From the NCBI GenBank assembly GCA_964023275.1, contig OZ029923.1, forward strand, positions 6,499,729 to 6,563,728: a DNA stretch of 64,000 nt. Direction: 5' to 3'. The notes beneath the pieces are model-generated. The model was not told the origin of the DNA. It made no database searches and saw nothing but the letters and a program-made list of their open reading frames with translations. The stretch comes from Norana najaformis (Eukaryota > Annelida > Clitellata > Crassiclitellata > Hormogastridae). Of the stretch, positions 21,685-33,595 are shown in pieces. How positions within the stretch are numbered: position 1 is the stretch's first letter; every line of letters starts with the position of its first letter. Position numbers and translations under genes: made by a program.

Positions 21685-22854
21685 CTAATGACTCATATGT
21701 CTAATACTTAATAAGCTTGCCTTTTTGACAATTCGTTTTGCTTTCTTTCTTCTCTTCTTCTTTTTCTCCTTCTTCGCCTCTGGATCCCATATCAGTATTT
21801 CAATCGTTTCCGGGTCTTTACTATCGGAAGGAAGTGCGTGAAAGGATGCTTCTTCATCCGCAGTCACTTCAAAGTTCTTCTTATTCCTGCCCTTTTTATT
21901 CGATTCCCGCATCTTTTTTGTTTTCTTTTTCTTCCTCAGGCCTTCTCTACAATCGCTTCTGGAAATGGTAGGCGTGGAAATGCACGGAACAGTTTCACAC
22001 GCCGACGAATCTTCGTTATTATCAACTTGTATGGCGTGTTCTTGTGCAAGCGATCTGTGTGCATACTTGGGTTTACCTTTAGTATTATAGGCAGCGGAAG
22101 GCTTAATCTGAACTGCGCTTACTTCTCCAGTTACAGCAGAAGTCTCTGCATTCGATACAGATAGAATATCAAAATGACTCGGTATGGCAGAATTTTCGCT
22201 TTGGAGGAGACATTCCTCGCTCCTGTTATGCTCAGCAGACAAGACTAGAAAGCCAAATTCATTTTCTCCCAGAGACCTCTTAGCGCCATTTCCATTACTG
22301 CTTTCGATTACAGCGTTTACCTTGAGAACCCTTGCGTTCTCAGGAGTTAGTTCTTCAGTGATGTCGACTTTCGATTCGCAAAGATTTTTATCAGTGGGTT
22401 CAACGCTACTTTGACAGTGAACTTCAACTGAATCTCGTTTAATTTGTCTGACTTCGGTTTCTAGCGTAGATCTTCCTTTAGCAGGTACTTCATTTCCGTT
22501 GTGACATTTTTGCGTATCACAAACGGCTTCCGATTTATCAATACCGTGTATTTTTATTATCTCAGAATTATCCGTTTCATGTTTATCGTCGCGCATTAAA
22601 CTTTCCTCGTCATCTAAGACCGCCTTTCGATGATACATCTTTCCTTTTTTACGAGAAGAAAGTTTTCCAAATAAACCTTTTGACTTGTAAGACGATTTTA
22701 GCTCTTGCTGTTCCGCCATATTGGTTACGAATTCCACCTTGTCTTTCAATGCAATATAATCCTCTACAACATAAGCCTCTGTAGTGCAAAATGTCATAAT
22801 TCGGACTTCTTCATGTAGTAAAATTGAAGTGCAGATGAAATTTGTCGAAATCAT
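21685..22854 (-). CDS. Intronless lysine-rich protein of unknown family
   Basis: An uninterrupted minus-strand frame ends in TAG at 21687-21685. The first ATG is at 22854 (389 aa). A second candidate start at 22719 (MAEQQELKSS, good context with G at +4) gives 344 aa. I do not recognise the family. Visible features are a basic N-terminal patch (SSRKKGKMYHRK), a long polar and acidic middle, a basic cluster RKKKKTKKMRESNKKG, a short acidic-hydrophobic patch (ETIEILIWDPEAK), then a very basic end (KKEKKKKRRKKAKRIVKK). The two basic clusters resemble nuclear or nucleolar localisation signals. The open frame length in AT-rich DNA, with no repeat similarity inside it, argues for a real gene, but no domain supports it. 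An AATAAA on the minus strand lies about 430 nt past the stop. Confidence 0.6.
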   Translation of the reverse strand: MISTNFICTSILLHEEVRIMTFCTTEAYVVEDYIALKDKVEFVTNMAEQQELKSSYKSKGLFGKLSSRKKGKMYHRKAVLDDEESLMRDDKHETDNSEIIKIHGIDKSEAVCDTQKCHNGNEVPAKGRSTLETEVRQIKRDSVEVHCQSSVEPTDKNLCESKVDITEELTPENARVLKVNAVIESSNGNGAKRSLGENEFGFLVLSAEHNRSEECLLQSENSAIPSHFDILSVSNAETSAVTGEVSAVQIKPSAAYNTKGKPKYAHRSLAQEHAIQVDNNEDSSACETVPCISTPTISRSDCREGLRKKKKTKKMRESNKKGRNKKNFEVTADEEASFHALPSDSKDPETIEILIWDPEAKKEKKKKRRKKAKRIVKKASLLSIRHMSH

Positions 22855-23062
22855 ATTGATATGCACAGTTTTGCTATTTTAAAATTTTTCAAATAGGCAA
22901 AGCGGGAATTATGGGGAAACATTATCGTGTATTAGTGATACAACACAAATCACACACGCCTAAATCATGCCACGGCGGCCTTTACCAACCTAACGGGCGT
23001 GTTTCCAACTTCTGCCATGTCAACAAGTTGATTAAATGAAAATAAGTTTATCGTTAAAACTA

Positions 23063-23130
23063 TGCATCGGCAGGGAATCGAAACCCACCGCCTGCGTGGC
23101 AGGTGAGCATTTTACCTCAGAACAACAGAA
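23063..23130 (-). pseudogene. tRNA-Gly(GCC)-like pseudogene
   Basis: Minus strand: AATGCTCACCTGCCACGCAG (anticodon loop CTGCCAC, GCC) followed by GGTGGGTTTCGATTCCCTGC and CGATGCA, close to the 3' three quarters of eukaryotic tRNA-Gly. The 5' acceptor strand (expected GCATCGG) is replaced, so no acceptor stem forms. Confidence 0.7.
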
Positions 23131-24677
23131 ACAAACAAATGAAGAAGCATTCGGACTCTTAGTCTCGTTTATGTCGAACATTAAATAAAATAAAATTAAT
23201 AAACTGTGCAGAGAGGTTTACAAATGGGTCTTAGGACAGTTAAGTAAATTGTTTGATACATTTTACTTTCACCACCTCTTCACAGTGAACAATATGTAGA
23301 CCTAAGTCTTACCTTTCATGTTCTATATTGGGCCCTATGCCAAAATTAGCCCACACGATACATGTGGAAAACACGAGTAACCTATTTTAGAATACAGCAT
23401 TCTTGATAGAATTGGCACCTCTGATCATTACAAAAGTCGACGAGACAATCCATAACAACTGAGACTAATCAAACACGCTGCACAGTGCTATGCCAGGCTA
23501 CAAATAATGCAAATTAATCGCCAAATAAGAAAATAATCTCGGAGAACGTATTTTAGTATAGCTATGCCTTTCGCACACTATCTGAGATCGTAAAAGGCGT
23601 ATTCGGTGTATAGCTTACCTGAATTATTGCCTCCGATTAGAAACACCTGCAGTAATTAGGCCTATAACGGTTGTAATCCTAGGCCTATACGGTGGAGTTA
23701 ACGACGTATCATCTACAGGTCTAGGAGTAGGATTCGGCGACGATACGGTAGACCTATACAACATATAGCGTAAACAACTTCTTCACCTCATGTTTAGCTT
23801 CGAAGTAGTCTTTATAGGCCAGAGCAGGAAGACAGACAGACAGACAGACAGCCAGAGAGACGATAAAAGGCAGATACTATTTCGTGCAGATGTTGGCCTG
23901 CTGGCCTAGGCGAACAGGCCTGAAGAGATTTAAATTAGCACAACTGTCGCTGCGCTATACATAATGTGCAAAGTCCTTAGAATTTCTGCTAGCATATGAC
24001 TTGACCTACTGCGCTTTTGTGTGCACGTAGAAAACTCTAAACAAGCGTGCATGCATGTACGTAGGCTGCACATGGGCCTTATATATACATATATACATAT
24101 ATATATAATAGGCATATATATATGTGCAGGGCCCTTCAGAGATTCAGAGAGGCTCGGGCCACTGCAAGTACAAGGCCCCAATCTCGAATCATGCACATCA
24201 TTAGCGTACTAAATCGCAGTTGTGAATTATAATACAAAGAGGAGAAATAAATATTAATAAATAATAAGGAAATAAGAAAAGAATTCGAAAGATGTGTTGC
24301 TAGTTACCGAATCGTAACTAGAAAATCGTTGGTTCAAACAAAAACACTTATTTTAAAGTAGACGAAAAACACTATGTAAAGATGAGGCACCTTACCACGT
24401 GAAGCAAGGCCCAAATGGCCCTGCTGGCCCCCTCTGATAGGGCCTGAATATGTAACATGAAGTCTATTTCAGTTAAGAGTACCATCTTTATTAATCAAGC
24501 GCATTAGGGTGTATGCATGTATTTGCATGTATACAAATACGCATATAATGTGTAAAATGGCTTTTCAAGTGACAGCATTTAGGAACCTCGTAAATGCATC
24601 ATTACATACAGTCCGCACAGTTTCCCAGTTTCGTTAAGTAAAAGCGTCTAGGTAACAAATAACACAAAGCGTCAAGA

Positions 24678-24738
24678 GCATCGGTGGTTAAGTGGTCGAA
24701 TGCTCACCTGCCACCTGGATTCGATTCCCGGCCGGTGT
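24678..24738 (+). pseudogene. tRNA-Gly(GCC)-like pseudogene with variable-region deletion
   Basis: GCATCGGTGGTTAAGTGGTC, then GAATGCTCACCTGCCAC and ATTCGATTCCCGGCCGGTG match tRNA-Gly(GCC). About nine bases spanning the end of the anticodon stem, variable loop and T stem are missing, so it cannot fold normally. Confidence 0.75.
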
Positions 24739-24867
24739 AAATATTGGACCTGCGCGCTTAGGACTTCATACTAAGGGCTGCGTAGCTGTATCCTTTTAGA
24801 TAACTATCAGTTCTATGCATTCAAAGTGGGGCTAGAAGGATTTGCGCAGGGGTATTAGTTTTTATCG

Positions 24868-25003
24868 CGGGAACCAGCTGATTCACAGGCGCTCAGTCAA
24901 AACAGACTCGACAGGCAAAAGGGTTCGGTTAAATGTTGATATCGAGATTACTGCAGCGCCCAAAGAGAGTTAAGTCACAGAAACCAGCTTATTCCCTGGC
25001 ACC
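24868..25003 (-). repeat. Two SINE-2 pieces in reverse orientation
   Basis: gggaaccagctgattcacag followed by gcgctcagtcaaaac (24868-24905), then atcgagattactgcagcgcc and accagcttattccctggcac (24943-25003). Both are reverse complements of the SINE-2 head and tail. Confidence 0.7.
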
Positions 25004-25552
25004 TAAACTTATCAAAAACTTATGTAACTTAAATCGCCAGAAATTTGAAGCGACCGCTTCCAAGGATAACTTTATTTATTTGTTGACGTCAAAAGCCCAG
25101 AGCTGCAATGTTCACAAGAAACTCAGTTGAGCTGACACGTGACTTACAATGTTAGCAATCAATAGTAAGCGCCTTTTCATATGCTACAACAACAGCCACC
25201 TGTATAGATGGCTCTGTGCTACAACACTGAAATCATAATCGTCATCCTTAATTCTTAATGACATTTGACATCATGTGTTCTACCGTAGACAGCGCTTTTG
25301 TGAGCTCTTCATACAGCGTTCTAACAAGAGACATTCCTTCAGTCCGTCGTAATCCGTTGGCCGCAACTCCTTACCAAAGACCTACCAGTTCATCATAGCA
25401 GGCAGCCTAAAGCAAAACATCATAGTTGATCACTGTTGCACGCTTGTCAAGAAAGACTTATTGTTCTTGGTATATTTACATAAGAAACCCATATTTTTAT
25501 GAATATAATGGGCACTTATTTATTTATTATTTTCCAAATCCAATGTAATTAT

Positions 25553-26145
25553 ATCCTAAGGGTTAAATAACCCAATGGTAAGGTTAAAAATTTAAACCCA
25601 TTGTAAAATAACCCAAGGATAAGGGTTAAGAAATTTAATCCAAGGCAACAAAATCCGAGGATGAAGGTTGAAAAATTTAAACCCAAGATAACATTATCAA
25701 CTGTAAGGTTAAAAATTTAAACTCAATGTAAAATAACCTAAAGATAAGGGTTAAGAAATTTAACCCAAAGGTAACAACCCCAGGGTAAGGGTTCAAAATG
25801 AAACCCAAGAAAACAAACCCAAGGGTGAAGGTTAAAAAATTTAAACCCAAGATAACATCACCAAGGGTAAGGTTAAAAATTTAAACTCAATGTAAAATAA
25901 CCCAAGGACAAGGGTTAAAAAATTAAACCCACGGTAACAACCCCTAGACAAGGTGAAAAAATTAAACCCAAGGTAACATAACCCAAGGGTAAGCTTAAAC
26001 AAACCAAGGTAACAGAAAAGTTTAAAAAATTAAACCTGAGGTAATATAACCGAAGGGTAAGGTTAAAAAATTAAACCAAATGTAAAATTTAACCCAAGGT
26101 AAACATAACCCCAGAGTAAGATTCAAAAATTTAACCCAAGATAAC
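25553..26145. repeat. Degenerate ~40-bp minisatellite (aaatttaaaccc family)
   Basis: About 15 imperfect units built from 'gggtaaggttaaaaatttaa' followed by 'acccaaggtaacataaccc'. Each unit has an internal AAATTTAAA near-palindrome. It lies about 1 kb past the IAP stop codon. Confidence 0.85.
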
Positions 26146-26394
26146 CAAAGAACTCGGCCAGACAGCTCCTGTGTTTTTGTAACAATGGCAGAACCAGACT
26201 AAAACTCCATGATTAGATGATTCCCAAAACACTAAAATATGTTCCTTTGTTGTGTCAATGCTTTGTAATGTTTCCTGAATATTTAAGCATGTAGAAAAGC
26301 TCCTATTTACAGTGCCTTTTAAAACTCCTTTAAAAACAGTTAGACTGATTTTTAAAAAACCTGCAAGCTCATACACCATCAAAAGCAGTTATTA

Positions 26395-26470
26395 TAGCTA
26401 CTGCCGTACTCGGATGGTGCCAGTCTCAAGTCTGGATAAAGGAGGAGGACAACGGTAATCATCTGTTACG
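26395..26470 (-). repeat. Short dispersed repeat ('cctcctcctttatccag' family)
   Basis: The reverse complement reads gtcctcctcctttatccaga, then cttgagactggcaccatccg. Related copies lie at 32670-32760 and 39005-39085. Confidence 0.55.
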
Positions 26471-27166
26471 ACACAGCATTGTTAGGCAGAGACAACACAC
26501 ATACACCACCATAGTAAGGGTCAAAAGTTTAAAAAAGCAAGAACTATACCTAAGCATTTATACTGAGATTTTTTGCATTTCCATTATTTCAGATCAAAAC
26601 AAAAAAAGTTAAACCACAATCTAAAGAGAGGTTCTTAAAATGTACTGCTTAGCTATCCAGAAACATGACTGTAGGCACACAACATCTCTAAAGCCATCTA
26701 AAATCTCCCAAAAACCAGTGAACATATTCCCTTCAACTGCAACAGGATGCTGTATCTACATGGAAACTATAAGAAGTTATTATAGCAGTTTTAATTTTTA
26801 AAATCACCCAATCAATCACAGCAGCAAAAGTAATTCATTCATCTACTTTTCTTTTGCAAAAGTGTTTACCTAAACTTCATTTTGAAGCTTCACAGCTTCC
26901 AACACTCTTACAGCAATTGCAAAATTAACAGCATATTTAGTCCACACCCAACACTCAGAAGTGATTTTCCACGGGTCAATAAAACATCAAGCTTGTGCAC
27001 TGTAATGGTTGAAATCACACACCACAAACGAAGATGATCCAATCAATCGTTAAGACTTGCAGAACTCTTGACCATATTCCATGTGCATGATTCAAACTCC
27101 AGAGTATAAAGCCATGATGCCTGTTTGCAACTTAACATTGTTTCATACCACCTCAGTGTATCCAAT

Positions 27167-28816
27167 TTACTGAAGTTTTGGTACCATAACTACTCTGACA
27201 GTTCCTAGTATTTTGCCCTGACACGAGCAACAGTTCTCAAGTCTTTCTGCACAGTGTTCACATACAACAAGATGTCGGCAAGGCAAAAACAGCGTCTGCA
27301 CTTTCTCAACCTTACACATCCTACATGTGAGTTCATCTCGCATTTTCTTATTTTCACTTTGTAATTTGTTGATGCGGGCAGTTGCATCTAAAAACAAACA
27401 AAACAACTGCTATACAAGTTGTTGATATCAAATATTGAACACTTAAATGAACCTTCTGGAAACTGGCAACACTGATGGACCTCGCAAAGAAAGAGCTCAT
27501 TTTAAGCGTGTTCCGTACTCCAACAGTCTCGGCTGATATGGGTCCAGTTGATCAATCCACCTCTAAACAATGAACTTCAACTGAATTATCATATCATCGA
27601 GACCCTCTTCAAAAGAACAGACTTTTAGATTTGATCTGTACATCATAAACTGTCAGAGCTTCAAGTGAAATAATTTGGCCACCGACAACGGACAAGGTCG
27701 CCTCATTGTCAGTCACGTCAGGGTTGTGAGAAATGTCACCACTTAGGCTTAAACATCCATTAATCCTGGGTCATCCATCTGTGCAATTTGTTTATATATT
27801 ACACATATATTTGCTTATTTCGGGATCTGCAGAGGTAAATTTTACCAGACCAGTAACATAACTTGCCTGTAAAATAATACTTGATCTACTTCTTGAGGTG
27901 ATCAAAGGTGAGTGAGAAATGATTACATGTTTAATTTTGTAGCCAAAAGGATGAATTTTATATATTCGAAAAATAACATTTTTCAATGTATGATGGCATA
28001 TTTATTTAATTATTCAAGGACCAGTTAGACTTCCTCGGGACTTTCTACAGCATACTCTCCAACTGCAGAGGTAACAAATATGGTTTGTTGAATGCTGTTA
28101 CCTCTGCAAATCACCTCAAAAAGAAGTTAACTGCTTAAAATATTTTGGTGGTTAAAACATGGCAAGCCTAGAAGCCTAAATTATTACCCCTATGAATACA
28201 AATCACTATACCAAACCTGCCATATATTACTTTCATAAAACAACCACACAAAATCTAACCGCAAGTCCAATCAAATACACGGTAGCTAAACCATGTCTAC
28301 ATTTCATAAACCTTTTGAAAGCATGTCACAACACCCAACCAATCAAAACAGTCTCATCTTCTAAAAGTACTCACCATCTGTTGCTGACGCTGTTTCCTGC
28401 GATTCTGCTACCAACGAGGTACCAACAGATGCTGTACCACTTCCACTGCCATCGCCACTACCGTCACTAATCATACAATTCTCTTGCAGAAATCTGCAAT
28501 TCCTCGACCTATTTCTGTGAACCTCAACTGGGTTATCACGCTCCTTCCAGTCTCTAATTTCAACCCCACAGTGATTGCACCTAATGAGATCATCCCTTTG
28601 CATGTACTCAAAACCTGCGGCTGCCAAGTCGGCTGGCTTAACGTGGACAAACAAATCTGTTAGGCATTTTGAGAAAGTTTCTAATCTAGCTAAGCAAGCC
28701 ATTCGAGCATCGAATTCATTAGTAGCTGATATGAACATTCCCTTGTTTTTTGTGACATCTTCAGATAGCTCAGAGTTCGCCATCCTAAATATCGATGTGT
28801 TCGTTGAGGATACCAT
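27167..28816 (-). CDS. IAP-type protein: single BIR domain plus C-terminal RING, two exons
   Basis: Minus-strand exons 28816-28375 and 27387-27167 (TAA) join at GATG|GTGAGT and an acceptor after a T-rich tract, phase 1. They give 663 nt, or 220 aa. Exon 1 carries one BIR domain (residues about 40-105): ARLETF, AAGFEYMQRDDLIRCNHC and an H-x6-C pair (HRNRSRNC), so the four zinc ligands C-x2-C, H and C are present. Exon 2 carries a C3HC4 RING of the IAP type: CRMC, LFLPCRHLVVCEHC, CCSC. IAP proteins with this layout are E3 ubiquitin ligases that restrain caspases or signalling complexes. That activity is inferred here. A Ser/Gly-rich linker joins the domains. The usual Trp of the BIR 'TFxxW' motif is Cys (TFSKC). 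An in-frame TTG lies upstream at 28855, but the first ATG is 28816. Confidence 0.9.
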
Positions 28817-29509
28817 TAATTTCTCTCCTGACGACTTTGTGCCAAGCAGACGCAAACTCTGGAAACATTTTTATAAAGCATTAGCATAGTAATGTTTTAT
28901 TCACAACAGATGTAATATAATGTAACAAAACATTTATATACCACCTCAAGATGTTACTTAACTTAGTTTAGGAACACATGTGTACTTCAGATATAAATTT
29001 ATCAATTCTGTGTATAGTTCTGTCTCAATGATTGAAAGATATGTGCACAAACCCCTCAAACAACCCATTTTGTCAGATTACTGAACTCTCAAAAAGTCTA
29101 CCAACCTACAACTTGCTCAGAACACACAGGTACATCACTTATTTCAAATCAGACCAGAGAAAGTTAAAGTATAATCCCTATGTCTCATACATATGGCAAA
29201 AATTTTCCTCCCATTTTTTATTTAGGAAGTCGACAACAGGGTTAACCACACCTGGTGTTCATAAAATAATTTGGCCCGTGATTTTATCTATTTATTTACA
29301 TATTATACTCGAGGTAATTGCGCACTATAAAGTGAGTCACCGTCTATTTTTTAACGCACAGTAATCTATCTTGAAAGTATAAGCATATGGACTGACCACA
29401 AGATACTTAATAATTATGCTTCCAGACAGATAAACTGGAGGATAAACCGGCAAACTTATAGTATCGGGGACTGCTCTGTTTGACCGTTGCTTTTCGGCGC
29501 TGCCCGCCG

Positions 29510-29606
29510 CAATAATCATAATCGTAATCCCAAAATTCCTACAGCACCCAACGAAAGCTGCGCCGCGGGGACCAGCTTATTCACAGTCGCTCAGTCAAAA
29601 CAAAAG
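29510..29606 (-). repeat. SINE-2 copy, reverse orientation
   Basis: aatcataatcgtaatcccaa, then ctacagcacccaacgaaagc, gcggggaccagcttattcac and agtcgctcagtcaaaac. This is the full SINE-2 read on the minus strand. Confidence 0.8.
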
Positions 29607-29836
29607 CAAAAGCAAGGTTAATAATAGGCGTGGTTTCTGTAAGTGTCCCGTCACTGACTGTAGTAAATACATATGGATTCTAATAAAGCTGTCCATAAAG
29701 TTTTACAAATAATTATGTTTGTATTTTATCACTTTTTAAGACTCAAAACGCTCGAATAACCACAATAACCACCATAGATATCGTAATATCTAGATTTAAC
29801 ATAGACTCCGAATGCTATTGGTTTAGCAGGACGTCA

Positions 29837-29882
29837 TTCGTTGGGCGCTGTAGATCTTGGGATTACGATTACGATTGCTTGT
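29837..29882 (+). repeat. SINE-2 3' end fragment
   Basis: attcgttgggcgctgtagat followed by cttgggattacgattacgat. Confidence 0.7.
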
Positions 29883-30075
29883 GCTGTTACCAAAACCCCC
29901 AAACACCATCACATCACTCCTGTTGTTAAATTACTACACTGGCTTAAAATACCTGAACGAATCGAGTACAAGGTCCTAGGGTTAGGGTTAGGCATTAGGC
30001 ATAATTATAGTCTGTGAGCTTAGAGTACGACAAAAATTATTATATGTAATAATCAACCGAATCGTTGACATCTCG

Positions 30076-30077
<2 letters not shown>

Positions 30078-30145
<68 letters not shown>

Positions 30146-30203
30146 TTAAAAAAATATTAATAATAATAATATTATTATTATTATTAATAATAATAATAAT
30201 AAT
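30078..30203. repeat. (AAT)n microsatellite with inverted (ATT)n segment
   Basis: About 21 perfect AAT triplets, then an interrupted stretch with ATTATTATT flanked by AATAATAAT, able to form a hairpin. Confidence 0.9.
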
Positions 30204-30327
30204 GAAAATGATAATAATGAAACCGAAACTTCACTAGATTTAATCCAACCCAGAGATGTTCTTTCTCCGGAGCCTTTTCACAAATCCCGAAGGTCATAGG
30301 TACCTCGGGGCTTAAAAATAATAATCT

Positions 30328-30600
30328 GAGAACTTCTATAGCGCTACTAATAATGCACAAGGCATAAGCCGATGTTCGCTACTAACGAAGATCGTTGTTC
30401 AATCCAAATTCCAGGGTGAGTCTGGTCGAAAATCCAAGAAGGGAATTCCAGGAGACACAGAAACAACCTACGGAGGAAATAAGTCCAGGAAGAGATGATT
30501 TTTTAGTCGAGATCTGAAGGTTAAAACAGGCTTTTTGCAAAGCGAACGTTTGTCGGAAGAGAGTTCAAGAGCCTAGGTCCATCGACAGATATTATCTAGT
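30328..30600 (+). repeat. SINE-6 dispersed repeat, longest copy
   Basis: gagaacttctatagcgctac, then aatgcacaaggcataagccg, cagaaacaacctacggagg and ttttttagtcgagatctgaa. It extends the family consensus to about 270 bp. Confidence 0.6.
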
Positions 30601-31352
30601 GCGCACTAGATAAATAAAAAAATCACATGTCCCCTATGGCTTCCCTAGTCCTTGTCCACGGAATTATAGTCAGAATTATACACTGGTCGAGTAGAGACAA
30701 GTTTTGGGGCCAGTCAGAGTGAAATCAATGATAGTGGCTAAATGTGGTCTTGCATTAGTATTTTGGCCCCCTAGCGAATGAAAATTTATAACTATCTACG
30801 ACTAATTGGCCGAAAAAAGACCATCTAGCGAGCAGTTTGTGACTCTTGTAAACATCCAAGTAATAAAGTTTGCAATTTTTTACGTATATTCGTATTTCTT
30901 AATTCCTTATTTCTTAATTATAGTGTATTATAATGGCAATAGTGTAACACATTTACTTTTATGGGTATTCATATTTTAATGTTTTGACCCTAGATAATAT
31001 ATTGTACTACTATCTCATGAAAAACATTTGTGGTACTTTTAACCACCACTTTAAACATTCGGACCTCTTTAATATATGCCTTATAAAGCCTCTGTTGCTT
31101 AAGATCATACTTTTAGGGATCATTTCTATAGTATGTATCGCCAGGACGTCAGGTAAAACTGATTACTGGACCGCAAACCAGGATGATGAGACGAAGCGTT
31201 TTCTCCTGAGCGTGAGGAAGACTCTGCCGTGGAATGTTCTCGGTCCACAAGGCAGAGCTCAGCGATGATCGTTCCCTCGGACTTCTAGAAAGTCTAAGTG
31301 GAGGGAGGAAACGCAGTCTGACTGGTCTGCTGTTTTTTTATAAATCTAAAGT

Positions 31353-31570
31353 TAAATGGGACGTGGTGGTGTAATGGTATGTTCGATGCCTCGTAACCGG
31401 AGGGTCGCGGGTTCGAATCTACCTCGAAGCCACTGCGTAGCGACCTTGGACAAGTTGCTCACCCACAGTTGTCTGTGAGGAAGGCAACGGGAAACCACCT
31501 CACTCATCTCATCCCCGGGTGGCATAAAGCCAATGGACCTGCCTTCGGGCAGAAAACTCATCATCATCAA
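31353..31570 (+). repeat. SINE-5, tRNA-derived
   Basis: A box GGTGGTGTAATGG; loop CTCGTAA; B box GCGGGTTCGAATC. The body is gcgaccttggacaagttgct, cacccacagttgtctgtgag, gggaaaccacctcactcatc and ccttcgggcagaaaactcat, with a (CAT)n-like 3' end. This is a typical tRNA-headed SINE layout. Confidence 0.85.
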
Positions 31571-31704
31571 AGTTAAGAAGCGTGGAATTAGCAACTAGTA
31601 GGCATACCGGTGACATTTCAGAGTTTAACATTATCACGTGATGAAGTATGGATACCGGTCATATTTCAGTGTTTAACATTATCATGTGGATGCACGGCCT
31701 TTAA

Positions 31705-31778
31705 ATCGTAATTCAGACATATTATCTATAGCGCCCAACGAAAGCCACGTCACGGGGACCAGCTTATTCACAGGCGCA
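31705..31778 (-). repeat. SINE-2 copy, reverse orientation
   Basis: aatcgtaattcagacat, then atagcgcccaacgaaagcca and acggggaccagcttattcac plus aggcgc. Confidence 0.75.
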
Positions 31779-32669
31779 ACTTCTAACTTTAATGTCAACT
31801 TCTAAATATTCTTGGAATTAGCACATAGCTCAGCGATGACCGTTCTCTAGCGCTTTTTTAGAAAATCAAGCGAAGGGAGGAAACGCAGTATGAATGGTTG
31901 CGACTAGTTTAGTTGTAAGATAGAACCTTCTTTGCTGTGAAATTCCATCTTTGATATAAACTGTCATTCATCGGCAGATAGTTTCATATGAGGCTATTTG
32001 TTGAGCTCTACCGGTTTGCGATAGTCGCCGTTTGTGACATATCCAGCTCTCCGAACACCATTCTTGAAATTTCTCGTCGGTTGTAACTTGCAGTGACCAC
32101 ACCAACCTGTTGACGATTTTCCTACAATTTATGATCCGGTTTGAAGTGCCTCTCTCTGCTGATCTTGACCGTAGCCTGAACTTCATCGCATACTTCAACG
32201 TTTTTAATGATCTCGCTTATGCGTTGTTATGGACTAACTTGTCGGTAACATGCTCATCTATATATCGATTGATTTGTTTACGAGCCATGCATGTGTGCGT
32301 AATCTCACCATATAAGATGCTCGTCCCATGCAAAGCTTAGGTCAATGTCAGCTGGGGTCAAGTATTAGTCGTAAATGCCGACCTATATTGCAATTAATCG
32401 ATGGGCAATAGAAAGCCGATCAGGTACAGCTGGCAATAAACCTATCTTGTGGATTGGCTATACAGTCCTGATTGTCTCGTATAGTCGATATAGCAAAGGC
32501 TAAAGGTTGCTTAACGATCTGTATCTGACTGTTCAGTTGTATCTATCTGTCTGTTTAGCTGTGCGTTTGTCTATGCCTATCTGTATGTCTGTGTGTGTTT
32601 GTATCTGAAGGCTCAAAGCAACTCCTCCGCTTTCTGTTTGGCGACGCTGTCATAACTAAGATGATTGAA

Positions 32670-32760
32670 TTGCCCTCCTCCTTTGTCCAGCCGTCGGACT
32701 GGCACCACTCGATTAAAGACAGGGTGGAGTTCGTCGTTGTCGATTATGCGATCGAGCTGT
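32670..32760 (+). repeat. Short dispersed repeat ('cctcctcctttgtccag' family)
   Basis: gccctcctcctttgtccagc, then cgtcggactggcaccactcg and acagggtggagttcgtc, paralleled at 39005-39085. Confidence 0.5.
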
Positions 32761-33304
32761 CAGGACTCAAGAGAGGCGTCGTAGTCCAGATACACCTGGT
32801 TAACGTAGGCTTACGGGTTCTGGGACCAATCTAAGCTTCACAGCACAGGCGTATAGGCCTACCTGCATGACAAATGCACTCTGGAATAAGCTTCACAGAA
32901 CAGGTTCATCTGACGAATGCACTCTGAAACCATTCATTCTAAGATGGATGCTTATTTGCCTGCGCATGCGTGGGAGGACAACCGCTTGGACTGAAGACTC
33001 TGATGAAGTGCAAGACTCTCACGCTGAAAAAGGTCTACCAGCAAATTAGATTTCAACACAAACGGCAATCGCTTCAGCTGCAGGTAGGACATTTTTACAA
33101 CAAATTATTTTCATTCTCGTTATAATTTCTGCCTCAGATTGACCATCTGGTCATCCGGGTTATGAACTTTGACTTGCATGTATTTCACTTAGACTTAGTG
33201 GACTTAATGAATCAATGGTCAAACACAGCAGATGGTCAACCTTATGGGTTAGTCTCACACCATCTATACACTTACGTGCTTCTTTACTTGTGGACTCAGT
33301 AAAT

Positions 33305-33592
33305 CAGCCTACATACATACATACATACATACATACATACACATACATACGTACCTACATACATACATGCATACATACATGAATACATACATACATACAT
33401 ACATACGTACATACGTACATACATACGTACATACACATACATACGTACATGCATACGTACATACATACATACATACATACGTACATACATACGTACATGC
33501 ATACGTACATACATATATACATACATACATATATACATACATACATATATACATACATACAAACATACCTACATACATACACATGTATGCAT
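33305..33592. repeat. (ACAT)n compound microsatellite
   Basis: About 70 tetranucleotides with scattered ACGT, GCAT and ATAT variants. Long open frames on both strands are by-products. Confidence 0.95.
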
Positions 33593-33595
33593 GTA

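Larger units (their letters stand above)
22867..27166. other. Intergenic region between the lysine-rich gene and the IAP
   Basis: No protein gene is supported. It holds tRNA-Gly-like pseudogenes (23063-23130 and 24678-24738), a short (ACAG)n at 23829-23851, TA-rich tracts near 24090-24125, SINE-2 pieces (24868-25003), the long AAATTTAAACCC minisatellite (25553-26145) and a short dispersed repeat (26395-26470). The IAP 3' UTR probably occupies the right end. Confidence 0.55.

Noticed and set aside
25553-26145. Possible CRISPR-like array of regularly spaced repeats
   Set aside because: Units are directly adjoining and degenerate, without unique spacers, and the host is an animal genome. It is a minisatellite.
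29977-29992. Interstitial telomere repeat (TTAGGG)n
   Set aside because: Under three units; too short to be more than chance or a minor repair scar.
32595-32834. 79-aa plus-strand frame
   Set aside because: Overlaps a short dispersed repeat also found at 26395 and 39005, so it is unlikely to be coding.
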